Shown: in pieces, positions 8,106-16,251 of the stretch
Numbering within the stretch: the first letter of the stretch is position 1
Layout of the letters: every line of letters starts with the position of its first letter
NCBI RefSeq assembly: GCF_021483235.1
Contig: NZ_JAKEEC010000001.1
Span: 339,708 to 403,707, forward strand
Direction of reading: 5' to 3'
DNA: 64,000 bases
Source: Arthrobacter alkaliphilus
GTDB lineage: Bacteria; Actinomycetota; Actinomycetes; Actinomycetales; Micrococcaceae
Notes under the pieces: generated by a model
The model's database searches: none
What the model was told of the DNA's origin: nothing
What the model saw: the letters and a program-made list of their open reading frames with translations, nothing else
Translations under genes and position numbers: made by a program

Positions 8106-9023
8106 CTAGTCGTCGCCGCGCAGGATTGCCAGCAGGCGGATGATCTCCACGTACAGCCACACAAGCGTGACGGTCAAGCCGAAGGCGGCAGTCCAGGAGT
8201 ATTTCTCCGGAGCGCCCTGCCGGACAGCCTGGTCGATGCTCGTGAAGTCCATGACCAAGGAAAACGCGGCCAGGCCAATAGCCAGGAGGCCGATGAAGAC
8301 GCCCAACGGGATGCCGAAGATGTGCACGCTGCTGCTCAGGCCGAACGGCGAGTGGACCGCGCCCGTCCACACCAGGACCATGTTGATCACCGCGAAGACG
8401 AGATAGCCGAGCATGGCGATCATGAAGAAGCGCATTGCCTTGGGGGTAGCACGCACCTTGCCGCTCTTGAACAGGGCCAAGGTCACGCCGAACACGGCCA
8501 AGGTGCCGAGGACCGCCTGCAAGCCAACGCCCGGGAACATGCCGTCCAGGACGCGGGTCAGGCCGCCGAGGAACAAGCCCTCAAGGCCGGCGTAGGTCAG
8601 GATCAGTGCCGGGGACGGCTGCTTCTTGAAGGAGTTGACCATGCCCAGCACGAAGCCGCCCAAAGCGCCGACAATCATGAGGAGACTTGCCGTGCCGGGA
8701 GCAACGAACAACGTGACGGCCGCACCAAGCAGCAGCACTGCAAGGCACGCGGCGGTCTTGACGATGACGTCGTCGAAGGTCATTCGGCCGGTCTCGGCCG
8801 GTCCGGCTGCGGGCCGGTTGTACATATCCTGCAGCTGGTCGCTCGTCATGGGCGGCTGTGCCGCCCAGGCAGGCTGACCGTACTGGGCTTGGCCGTACTG
8901 GGGTTGGCCGTACTGGGGCTGGTTGTATTGAGGCTGGCCGTAGGAGTAGCCGGGAACGGGCGGAGCCTGTGTGGCTCCACGGAACTGTTTTCCGTTGAAG
9001 ATCGGGTTGCCGCCGAGTGCCAT
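8106..9023 (-). CDS. Bax inhibitor-1/YccA family membrane protein
   Basis: 305-residue protein with a soluble N-terminus rich in Pro, Tyr, Gln and Gly containing repeated GQPQY-type units (about residues 25-55), then about seven hydrophobic segments (about 85-300) typical of actinobacterial YccA-like proteins. The family is related to Ca-leak channels and Bax inhibitor-1, but function in bacteria is poorly defined. The ATG at 9023 has AAGAAGGA about 6-8 bases upstream and was chosen over an upstream in-frame start that would add 42 residues of low-complexity sequence. Confidence 0.88.
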   Translation of the reverse strand: MALGGNPIFNGKQFRGATQAPPVPGYSYGQPQYNQPQYGQPQYGQAQYGQPAWAAQPPMTSDQLQDMYNRPAAGPAETGRMTFDDVIVKTAACLAVLLLGAAVTLFVAPGTASLLMIVGALGGFVLGMVNSFKKQPSPALILTYAGLEGLFLGGLTRVLDGMFPGVGLQAVLGTLAVFGVTLALFKSGKVRATPKAMRFFMIAMLGYLVFAVINMVLVWTGAVHSPFGLSSSVHIFGIPLGVFIGLLAIGLAAFSLVMDFTSIDQAVRQGAPEKYSWTAAFGLTVTLVWLYVEIIRLLAILRGDD

Positions 9024-9114
9024 GGTGGATGTCCTTCTTGCCGTGGGTGCGAAGTGATAGTTCACGCTACCAATTCCCACGCTTGGTCCGCATCGAAAGT
9101 TCCACGGCGGACGA

Positions 9115-9148
9115 TGCCGGCACCCTCTTTGTTGCGAGGGTGCCGGCA
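9115..9148 (-). terminator. Terminator hairpin downstream of livF
   Basis: TGCCGGCACCCTC (9115-9127) and its exact complement (9136-9148) form a 13-bp perfect stem with an 8-base loop, 7 bases after the livF stop. There is no U-rich tail, so Rho or a tail-less mechanism may contribute. Confidence 0.7.
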
Positions 9149-9155
9149 CCTGTGG

Positions 9156-9869
9156 CTATCCGACGCCGAGGTACGCTTCCTTGACCGCCGGGTTTGCGAG
9201 CAGTTCCTTGCCGGTGCCCCGGTGCGTGATTGACCCGGTTTCCAGGACAAAGGCACGGTGCGCACGGGCCAGGGCCTGGTTGGCGTTTTGCTCCACCAGG
9301 AGCACCGTGGTGCCCTGGTTGTTGATCTCAGTGACGATCTTGAAGATCTGCCGGATGAACTGCGGAGCAAGCCCCATGGAAGGCTCATCGAGGAGCAACA
9401 GCTTGGGGTTGGACATCAGGGCCCGGCCAATCGCGAGCATCTGTTGTTCACCACCGCTCATGGTGCCGCCAAGTTGCTTGATACGTTCCTTCAACCGTGG
9501 AAACAGGTCAAAGACGCGCTCCAAATCGTCCGACACCTTGGTCCGGTCCTTACGGCCGTAGGAACCCATGTCAAGGTTCTCCTCGACCGTCATGCCGGGG
9601 AAAATTCCCCGCCCCTCGGGCGCCTGCGAAATGCCGTGGACCACGCGGATGTGTGCTTTCATCCTGGTGATGTCCTCGCCGGCGAAGGTGATGGAACCGG
9701 CCGAAGGAGAAAGCAGTCCGGAGATGGTCCTCATGGTGGTGGTCTTACCTGCACCATTTGCCCCGATGAGCGAGACGATTTCGCCTTCCTCCACGCTGAA
9801 TGACATGTCGGAAATGGCTTGGATCCGGCCATAGTGGACGGATATGTTCTTCAGCTCAAGCAAGGTCAT
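9156..9869 (-). CDS. livF: Branched-chain amino-acid ABC transporter ATP-binding protein LivF
   Basis: 237-residue ABC ATPase. Walker A GANGAGKTT, the signature segment SGGEQQ and Walker B LLLLDEPSMGLAP are all present, and the length is the short form typical of LivF. It energises the LivHM importer together with LivG. The ATG at 9869 overlaps the end of livG by 14 bases and is preceded by GGGGAG 9 bases upstream; a longer in-frame start inside livG would add 22 unrelated residues. Last gene of the liv operon. Confidence 0.94.
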   Translation of the reverse strand: MTLLELKNISVHYGRIQAISDMSFSVEEGEIVSLIGANGAGKTTTMRTISGLLSPSAGSITFAGEDITRMKAHIRVVHGISQAPEGRGIFPGMTVEENLDMGSYGRKDRTKVSDDLERVFDLFPRLKERIKQLGGTMSGGEQQMLAIGRALMSNPKLLLLDEPSMGLAPQFIRQIFKIVTEINNQGTTVLLVEQNANQALARAHRAFVLETGSITHRGTGKELLANPAVKEAYLGVG

Positions 9870-10743
9870 CTTCAGGCTCCCCGAGATAGGCGGAAATAAC
9901 TTTCGGGTCATCGCGGATAATCTTCGGAACCGCATCCGCGATCTTTTTCCCGAACTCCAGGACCACGATCCGGTCGGTCACCCCCATGACCAACTTCATG
10001 TCGTGCTCAATGAGCAAGACCGTGTAGCCGTCGTCCCTAATGGTCCGGATCAGGGCCATGAGTTCTTCTTTTTCCGCCGGGTTGAAGCCGGCTGCGGGCT
10101 CGTCCAAGCACAGGACCTTGGGATCGGTCGCGAGTGCGCGAGCGATTTCCAGGCGGCGCTGGTAGCCGTAAGGCAAGTGCCGTGACAAGAAGTGGGCGTG
10201 ATCGGCGATGCCCACGAACTCAAGCAATGCCATGCCGCGTTCAATGGCCGTTTTCTCTTCCCGCACATGGGTAGGCAGGCGAAGGAGCGCCCCGCCGACA
10301 CTCGTGCGGTGGCGTGCATCAAGGCCGACAACCACATTTTCCAAAGCGGTCATCTCACCAAAAAGCCGGATGTTCTGGAAGGTCCTCGCCAGGCCCCGCC
10401 TGGTGATCCGGTGCTGCGGCAGCCCGTTGAGCAATTGCCCTTCGAGCAGGACCTTTCCGGACGTCGGCTTGTAGACACCCGTCATGGCATTGAAGCAGGT
10501 GGTTTTGCCGGCACCGTTAGGACCGATCAACCCCAGGATTTCGCCTCTGTTGATGTCAAACGAGACATTGTCCAGGGCCGTCAGGCCGCCGAACTTGATG
10601 GTGAGGTTTTGCACCTGCACCAAGGCCTCGCCCACTTTGGTGACGATGTCCCTCTCAGGGGCCACCTTCTCGGCGACTTCAAGGTCCACACCTTGTTCCT
10701 TGAGTGCTTCCACATCAATATCCGGTTCGATCGCTTCACTCAT
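9856..10743 (-). CDS. livG: Branched-chain amino-acid ABC transporter ATP-binding protein LivG
   Basis: 295-residue ABC ATPase with Walker A GPNGAGKTT, a LivG-type insertion after it, Walker B LCLDEPAAGFNP and the C-terminal LivG tail. It carries an extra acidic N-terminal stretch of about 38 residues before the ATPase fold, longer than in enterobacterial LivG. The ATG overlaps the livM stop (ATGA, 10740-10743) and the 3' end overlaps livF, which implies translational coupling in the operon. Confidence 0.94.
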   Translation of the reverse strand: MSEAIEPDIDVEALKEQGVDLEVAEKVAPERDIVTKVGEALVQVQNLTIKFGGLTALDNVSFDINRGEILGLIGPNGAGKTTCFNAMTGVYKPTSGKVLLEGQLLNGLPQHRITRRGLARTFQNIRLFGEMTALENVVVGLDARHRTSVGGALLRLPTHVREEKTAIERGMALLEFVGIADHAHFLSRHLPYGYQRRLEIARALATDPKVLCLDEPAAGFNPAEKEELMALIRTIRDDGYTVLLIEHDMKLVMGVTDRIVVLEFGKKIADAVPKIIRDDPKVISAYLGEPEDDLA

Positions 10744-11939
10744 TTGTCAGCCCCCTTTCCCGATTGCAGGACGACTTTGCCCGAAGCAGGAATGTCTCCG
10801 TTAATTCCCCTGAGTTTGTTGTAGGCCAGGCGCCCGTACGCGAGGAGGCTCTGTCGTGCGGGCAGAAGGCCGCCGGGGCGGAAGATCATGATGATCACGA
10901 GAGCCGCGCCGAAGATCAAATACTTGAACTCGGCAATCGCGGTGAAACGGAGCGGAATGTATGCCACCAAAGCGCCGCCCAGAATCGCACCGACCTTGTT
11001 TCCAGTGCCGCCCATGACAACAGCGGCGACGAACAGGATGGACGTGGCGATGTCAAACTTCTGGTTGTTCACAAAGCCCACCTGACCGGCAAACAAGGCG
11101 CCGGAGAGCCCGCCCACGGACGCACCAATGGCAAAAGCCCACACCTTGTACTTGAACGTGGGGACGCCCATGATTTCCGCGGCATCTTCATCCTCGCGAA
11201 TGGCAATCCATGCGCGGCCCACGCGGCTGCGCTCCAGGTTTCCGGCGGCCAGAAGGACCACGATGATAATGCTCAGGGTCAGCCAGTACCACGGCGTTCC
11301 GTTCGAGTTCTGGAAAATTGTCTGGCCGGCTGAATCCGTTCCTGGCGGGTGGCCGACGTTCTGGAAGCCTACTTGGCCTTTCATCGCCGGAATGATCGTG
11401 GCCAAAATGCGCACGATCTCACCGAAGCCGAGGGTGACGATTGCCAGGTAGTCGCCGCGAAGACGAAGCGTGGGCACACCAAGGACCACGCCAAAGAACA
11501 TGGCGACTGCCATCGCAAGCGGCAGCGTCCACAGGTAGGGAATGTGCACGTACGGCGAATCCGGGCTGGTAAACATTGCCGACGTGTAGGAGCCCAGGGC
11601 GAAGAATGCGACGTAGCCCAAGTCGAGGAGGCCCGCATAGCCGACCACCACGTTCAAGCCCACGGCGATCAGGGCGTAAACAGACATTTGCGCGAGCGCG
11701 ATTTGCCAATTGTTGCCCGGTTCCGTGGTGATCAACGGCGGGTTGAGGATGGGAAGCAAATAGGCGATGACCACGACGATGATGAGGAACAGCCATTGGG
11801 TTTGGCGCGGGAGCGCATTCCATTTGTCGCTGAGTCCCGGGAACCAGCCTTTGCGGCGCCGCATTTTGGCTTCGCGGTCCGCAATTTCCTGTGCCGAGGA
11901 ATCATCGGGAATTAGTGTGGGGCCGTCTGTTGTGCTCAT
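10740..11939 (-). CDS. livM: Branched-chain amino-acid ABC transporter permease LivM
   Basis: 399-residue permease with a charged cytoplasmic N-terminus of about 48 residues and roughly nine to ten hydrophobic segments. LivM hallmarks are VGLNVVVGYAGLLDLG and the cytoplasmic coupling segment GRAWIAIREDEDAAE-type, which contacts the ATPases. It pairs with LivH to form the membrane channel. Start and stop overlap the neighbouring liv genes by 4 bases each. Confidence 0.94.
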   Translation of the reverse strand: MSTTDGPTLIPDDSSAQEIADREAKMRRRKGWFPGLSDKWNALPRQTQWLFLIIVVVIAYLLPILNPPLITTEPGNNWQIALAQMSVYALIAVGLNVVVGYAGLLDLGYVAFFALGSYTSAMFTSPDSPYVHIPYLWTLPLAMAVAMFFGVVLGVPTLRLRGDYLAIVTLGFGEIVRILATIIPAMKGQVGFQNVGHPPGTDSAGQTIFQNSNGTPWYWLTLSIIIVVLLAAGNLERSRVGRAWIAIREDEDAAEIMGVPTFKYKVWAFAIGASVGGLSGALFAGQVGFVNNQKFDIATSILFVAAVVMGGTGNKVGAILGGALVAYIPLRFTAIAEFKYLIFGAALVIIMIFRPGGLLPARQSLLAYGRLAYNKLRGINGDIPASGKVVLQSGKGADK

Positions 11940-12955
11940 GCCTTACTCTTTCCTAGCGAGCTACCCAAGACACCTTCGGGTCGCACGATCAATACCAACA
12001 CCAGGACCACGAACGCGACCACGTCGGTCCATTGGGAGCTGCCCAGGAGCACCTGGCCGTAATTGCCGATCAAGCCGATCAGCAGGCCGCCCAGCAACGC
12101 GCCGCGCACGTTGCCGATGCCGCCGAGGACAGCGGCCGCGAAGGCTTTGACGCCGAGGATGAATCCGCCGTTGTACTGCACACCGGACGGGATTTTCATC
12201 ACGTAGAACAATGCGGCCGCTCCGGCGAGGATCCCACCGATAATGAAGGTGGTCACGATGATCCGCTCCTTGTTGACCCCCATCAACGTTGCGGTATCCG
12301 GGTCCTGTGCCACGGCACGGATGCCTCGGCCGGTCTTGGACCGCCTGATGAACTGATCGGTGGCAATCATGAGGATAATCGCCGCGACGACGATAACCAC
12401 TTGCTGCGAATCGATGATGGTTCCGAAGACATCGAAAATCGGGAGCGGCCGGAACATCGTCAGGGCAGCCTCCGGACTCGGTCCCCGCCACCAGTAGATG
12501 GTGTACTGAATCGCGAAGGAAACACCGATGGCGGTAATCAAGAATGCCAGGCGGGGCGCCTTGCGCTGCCGCAAAGGCTTATAGGCCACCCGTTCGACGA
12601 TCACGGCCATGACGGCTGAGGCGATAATGGCGACAACGAGGGCGAGGATAAGGTTTCCCACGATGGCCCAGAAAGCGAGCCTCGGAGCGGAGGGTCCGAA
12701 ATTCAGCGCGCTAAGGGTAAAGAACACCCCGTAACAGCCGGTGATGAACACTTCGGAGTGGGCAAAGTTGATGAGGTTGAGAACGCCGTAGACGAGGGTG
12801 TAGCCGAGGGCTACCAACGCGTAAATTGCACCGAAGGTCAAACCGTCAAAGGTCGAACTCCAGAAATTTTCGCTCAGGGCGTTTACGTCGAAGGTGATCC
12901 ACGTGTCGTCCGTGGGAACCGAGTGGAGCAGGTGGGGAATTACTTCACTGATCAT
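11936..12955 (-). CDS. livH: Branched-chain amino-acid ABC transporter permease LivH
   Basis: 339-residue permease with about eight hydrophobic segments. The family-typical segment ALGYTLVYGVLNLINFAHSE and the coupling loop GRGIRAVAQDPDTATLMG identify LivH. It follows livJ after a terminator-like hairpin and overlaps livM by 4 bases. Two adjacent asparagine/aspartate-rich residues near the N-terminus suggest the first 25 residues are outside the membrane. Confidence 0.94.
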   Translation of the reverse strand: MISEVIPHLLHSVPTDDTWITFDVNALSENFWSSTFDGLTFGAIYALVALGYTLVYGVLNLINFAHSEVFITGCYGVFFTLSALNFGPSAPRLAFWAIVGNLILALVVAIIASAVMAVIVERVAYKPLRQRKAPRLAFLITAIGVSFAIQYTIYWWRGPSPEAALTMFRPLPIFDVFGTIIDSQQVVIVVAAIILMIATDQFIRRSKTGRGIRAVAQDPDTATLMGVNKERIIVTTFIIGGILAGAAALFYVMKIPSGVQYNGGFILGVKAFAAAVLGGIGNVRGALLGGLLIGLIGNYGQVLLGSSQWTDVVAFVVLVLVLIVRPEGVLGSSLGKSKA

Positions 12956-12981
12956 GGCACTTTCCTGATGTAATCAAAAGA

Positions 12982-13019
12982 AATGCTGGGGGTCGGCATG
13001 GACGCTAACCCCCAGCATT
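12982..13019 (-). terminator. Intrinsic terminator between livJ and livH
   Basis: AATGCTGGGGGT (12982-12993) pairs perfectly with ACCCCCAGCATT (13008-13019): 12 bp with a 14-base loop, followed in the minus-strand direction by TCTTTTGATT. This is a good intrinsic terminator. As livH has no obvious separate promoter, partial read-through would give more livJ than livHMGF mRNA. Confidence 0.8.
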
Positions 13020-13034
13020 CATCTGGGCTCGGTG

Positions 13035-14264
13035 TTATTTTCCGATGACGCCGATGGGAACGATCTTGCCGTTCTCAACTTTGTAGCCGTAAACATCAGG
13101 CGTTGCCAGTTCGCCGGTTGCATCCCACTTGTAGTGCTTCGACAGGCCGGACGCGTCGTAGGACTTGACCCAGGAAAGCAGGTCCGCGCGGGACTGCTTG
13201 CCCTTGTCGATGCCCGAGAGCAGGACCGTGGCTGCGTCGTAACCTTCAATGGAGTAGGTTCCGGGCTCGGCGTTGGCCAGTTTCTTGTATTCCGCTTCGA
13301 AGCTGGGGATCAGCTCGCCGGGGATACACGGGCAGGTGAAGTACGAGTTGGACGACGCATCGCCGGCCTGCTTGATGAACTGGTCATCCTTCACGCCATC
13401 CGGACCCACGAAGGAGCCGTTGAATCCCTTTCCAACCAGCTGCTGGTCGAAGGGAGCGCCTTCGGCGTAGTAACCGGCGTAGTAGACGGTGTCTGCCTTG
13501 GCGTTGATGATCTTGGAGATCACGGCCGAGAAGTCCTTCTGGCCTGTGACAACCTTGTCGGACCCCACCATGGCGGAGCCGAGGGCCTGGGAGGTCGAGG
13601 TGCCCAAACCGATACCGTAGTCAGAGTCGTCCTGGACGAGGTAGACCTTCTTTGCCTGCAGCTTGTCCGTGAGGAACTTCGCTGCGGCCGGACCCTGGAC
13701 GGCGTCATTGCCGAGGGCACGGAAGAATGTGGTCCAGCCGTTCTTCGTCAGGCCCGGGTTGGTTGCGGAAGGCGTGATGTGCACCAAGCCCTTCTGCTCG
13801 AAGATGTTGCCGGTTGCCTTGGATTCTCCGGAGAAGGGCAAGCCCACCACTCCGACGATGTTCGGCTCGGACACGATCTGCGTTACCGGGCCGGTGGCCT
13901 TGTTCGGATCGCCTTCAGTATCGAATTTCTTGAACTGGACCTGGCAGCCGGGGTTGGCGGCGTTGTGCTGATTGATGGCCAGCTGGATGCCGTTGAAGAT
14001 GTTGATACCCAGCTGGGCGTTGGGTCCAGTCTCGGCACCGGCATAGGCAAGGGTGGTGGTGGACGGGCAATTCGCTTTGCCATCGCCTGCTGGCAAAACA
14101 GCTCCGGCAGGAACGTCTACTTTGGAAATCGCAGGGATATTGATCCTGCCGCCGCCGCCCGAGGTCTCTGTGCCGCTGGGGCCGGACTGATTCGCACAGC
14201 CCGTCACCAGCAGGCCAAGGGTGGCCGCTGCTGCGATCGCCGAAATGACTTTCTTCCTGTACAT
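13035..14264 (-). CDS. livJ: Branched-chain amino-acid ABC transporter substrate-binding lipoprotein
   Basis: 409-residue periplasmic-binding-protein fold (type I, Leu/Ile/Val family). A signal peptide ends at the lipobox LLVTGC with C23 as the lipidated residue, followed by a Ser/Gly-rich linker and the mature binding domain. It captures branched-chain or related amino acids outside the cell for LivHMGF. The ATG has GGAGG 7 bases upstream. First gene of the operon, with a long palindrome 83 bases upstream. The exact ligand cannot be read from sequence. Confidence 0.93.
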   Translation of the reverse strand: MYRKKVISAIAAAATLGLLVTGCANQSGPSGTETSGGGGRINIPAISKVDVPAGAVLPAGDGKANCPSTTTLAYAGAETGPNAQLGINIFNGIQLAINQHNAANPGCQVQFKKFDTEGDPNKATGPVTQIVSEPNIVGVVGLPFSGESKATGNIFEQKGLVHITPSATNPGLTKNGWTTFFRALGNDAVQGPAAAKFLTDKLQAKKVYLVQDDSDYGIGLGTSTSQALGSAMVGSDKVVTGQKDFSAVISKIINAKADTVYYAGYYAEGAPFDQQLVGKGFNGSFVGPDGVKDDQFIKQAGDASSNSYFTCPCIPGELIPSFEAEYKKLANAEPGTYSIEGYDAATVLLSGIDKGKQSRADLLSWVKSYDASGLSKHYKWDATGELATPDVYGYKVENGKIVPIGVIGK

Positions 14265-14346
14265 AAATAGCCTCCGCGGTGCGTCTGATTCGTAGTCATT
14301 CGCCCGAAGTCACTTTCACTTCGAACATGTTCCATGAGAGTACTAC

Positions 14347-14374
14347 CAAATATGTGCGCTAGAACACATATTTG
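14347..14374. promoter_or_regulatory. Perfect 10-bp inverted repeat upstream of livJ (operator candidate)
   Basis: Arms CAAATATGTG (14347-14356) and CACATATTTG (14365-14374) are exact reverse complements around an 8-base spacer. This is an AT-rich island in GC-rich DNA, in the livJ upstream region. The symmetry and length suit a dimeric regulator. No cognate regulator is adjacent. Confidence 0.55.
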
Positions 14375-14505
14375 CAGGTCAGGATCTAATAACGGTCGAT
14401 CGTCGCCCTCTTCGGAGAGCTCTTTGCGTGAACGCGGGGTTAAATTCCTGTCACGGCACAGCCTGGCGAAACAGGGCGGGCGGTATGGTCGGCATTTCGC
14501 ATGCG

Positions 14506-14579
14506 TGCCCCAGGTGGGACTCGAACCCACAACACGCGGATTTTAAGTCCGCTGCCTCTGCCAATTGGGCTACTGGGGC
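14506..14579 (-). tRNA. tRNA-Leu (anticodon UAA), short variable loop
   Basis: A 74-base cloverleaf can be drawn: acceptor GCCCCAG/CTGGGGC, a 3-bp D stem with GG in the loop, anticodon stem GCGGA/TCCGC with loop CTTAAAA (anticodon UAA), a 5-base variable loop GTGTT, T stem GTGGG/CCCAC with loop TTCGAGT, and discriminator A73. CCA is not encoded. The anticodon reads UUA (Leu), yet the variable loop is class I rather than the long class II arm normal for tRNA-Leu. A73 is what leucyl-tRNA synthetase expects. Confidence 0.9.
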
Positions 14580-14681
14580 GCCCGGATAATGGTAACCCAG
14601 CGCACTCCCCTCCTTCGTCCGCCGGAGCCCCTCGCTTGGCGGGCATCCGGCGTCGCAGACGGGGGGCTGGAGTTAAACAAC

Positions 14682-14720
14682 GACGGCGGCCGCCTCCCGC
14701 GAGGGGAAACGGCCGCCGTC
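14682..14720 (-). terminator. Terminator downstream of ndh
   Basis: GACGGCGGCCG (14682-14692) and CGGCCGCCGTC (14710-14720) form an 11-bp perfect stem, with a smaller nested stem in the loop. On the minus strand it is followed by GTTGTTTAAC. It lies 20 bases after the ndh stop. Confidence 0.75.
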
Positions 14721-14740
14721 GGCGGTACTGCTTGGGAACG

Positions 14741-16180
14741 CTACTTGGCGTCAGCCGTGACCGGAGCCTTGGCTTCGGCCGGGGCAGCCGCCGGCGCAGC
14801 GGCCGGCTTGGGAGCCGGGGTGGCCGCGGCCACGAAGGCCCCGCGCGGGTTGTCGAGGTCCAGCAGTTGGGTGGTGTCGCGGCCCATGGTCATACCCATG
14901 ATCCAGTTGAAGATCACGCGGACCTTGCGCTCACCCGTGGGGATGGCCAAGCCGTGGTAGCCGCGGTGGGCCAGCCAGGCGAGTCCGCCCTTGAGGCCGA
15001 TCCGGCCGAAGAGGTTGATGTTGGCAACACCCTTCCACTCGCCGAAGCCGGCAACCGCACCGAGGTTCTTGTGCTTGTAGTCGCCCATGGGCTTGTCCCA
15101 ACGGGAGGCCCACAGGTTCTTGGCGAGGCGCTTGGCCTGGCGCAGGGCGTGCTGGGCGTTCGGAACGCAGGTACCGTCCGGCAGGCCGCTGCCCGTGAGG
15201 TCCGGGACCGCGGCGATGTCGCCGGCCGCCCAAGCGTTGTCGATGATCCCTTCGTCGCCTGCAATGCGCAGGTCCGGGAGGACGCGGACGCGTCCACGCG
15301 GCTCGAGGGGGAAGTCGGTGGAACGGATCATCGGGTTGGCCTGCACGCCCGCGGTCCACACAAGGGTATCGGCTTCGAATTCCTGCGCCGGAGTCTTGTC
15401 CGGCAGGTTGATGAGCTTGAGGCTGCCCTCGGCGTTGTCCAGGGAGGTGTTGAGCAGGACCTCGATGCCGCGGCTGCGGAGGTGCCCCACAACCCACTCG
15501 GCCTGGGCCGCGGTGACCTCGGGCATGATGCGGCCCATGGCTTCGACGAGAACGAAGCGGACTTCTTCCTGCCGGATGCGCGGGTTGTTCTTGACGGCGG
15601 CGCGGGCGAGGTCTTCCATCTCGGTGATGCACTCGATACCGGCGAAACCGCCACCGACGACCACGAAGGTGAGGGCCTTGGCGCGCTCGGCGGGGTCCGT
15701 CATGGTGGAGGCGACTTCGATGCGCTCAAGGACCTTGTTGCGCAGGGCGACAGCTTCTTCGATGGTCTTCAGGCCGATGCCTTCGTCCGCGAGGCCCTTG
15801 ATCGGGAAGGTGCGGGTGATGGCGCCGGCGGCAACCACGACGTCGAAATACGGGATTTCGAAAGGTTCCCCGCCGTCGGCCGGAGCAACAACGGCGGTGC
15901 GGTTCTGGTGGTCGATGCTGGTGACGCGGCCCTGGATGAGCTCCGTCTGCTTGAGGTGCTGGCGATGGGAGACGACGGCGTGGCGTGCCTCGATGTTGCC
16001 GCCGGCCACTTCGGGAAGGAAGGGCTGGTAGGTCATGTAGGGAAGGGGATCAACGACGGTGACGATGCCGCCGGCGTTCGCGATCTTCTTCTGCAGCTTG
16101 AGTGCTACGTAGAGGCCGACGTATCCGCCGCCGACGACGAGAACACGGGGACGGTCAATGAGCTCAGGGGTGGTTGCCAT
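14741..16180 (-). CDS. ndh: Type II NADH dehydrogenase (NDH-2)
   Basis: 479-residue single-subunit flavoenzyme that passes electrons from NADH to menaquinone without pumping protons. The FAD-binding motif VVGGGYVGLYVA is at about 15-26 and the second Rossmann motif VVVGGGFAGIE at about 170-180; GDIA near 320 marks the FAD-binding end. A C-terminal Ala/Pro-rich tail (last 35 residues) is unusual for NDH-2. The frame stays open 285 codons further upstream, but that part lies antiparallel within the protease gene; the ATG at 16180 aligns with the family start and has a TACCCT -10 hexamer 6 bases upstream. Confidence 0.92.
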   Translation of the reverse strand: MATTPELIDRPRVLVVGGGYVGLYVALKLQKKIANAGGIVTVVDPLPYMTYQPFLPEVAGGNIEARHAVVSHRQHLKQTELIQGRVTSIDHQNRTAVVAPADGGEPFEIPYFDVVVAAGAITRTFPIKGLADEGIGLKTIEEAVALRNKVLERIEVASTMTDPAERAKALTFVVVGGGFAGIECITEMEDLARAAVKNNPRIRQEEVRFVLVEAMGRIMPEVTAAQAEWVVGHLRSRGIEVLLNTSLDNAEGSLKLINLPDKTPAQEFEADTLVWTAGVQANPMIRSTDFPLEPRGRVRVLPDLRIAGDEGIIDNAWAAGDIAAVPDLTGSGLPDGTCVPNAQHALRQAKRLAKNLWASRWDKPMGDYKHKNLGAVAGFGEWKGVANINLFGRIGLKGGLAWLAHRGYHGLAIPTGERKVRVIFNWIMGMTMGRDTTQLLDLDNPRGAFVAAATPAPKPAAAPAAAPAEAKAPVTADAK

Positions 16181-16186
16181 AACAAT

Positions 16187-16192
16187 AGGGTA
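16187..16192 (-). promoter_or_regulatory. -10 element for ndh (leaderless)
   Basis: TACCCT on the minus strand ends 6 bases before the ndh ATG at 16180. No Shine-Dalgarno sequence precedes the ATG. Confidence 0.5.
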
Positions 16193-16251
16193 CAGCACCT
16201 TGTGAAAATCTTCACTAACTATTTCCCGAAGCGAAGGAACGGCGTCGGAAG

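Noticed and set aside
8096..8115. Exact 10-bp tandem duplication (CTAGTCGTCG twice) at the converging thiolase and YccA stops
   Set aside because: Probably a small slippage event; it fits both stop codons and needs no special explanation.
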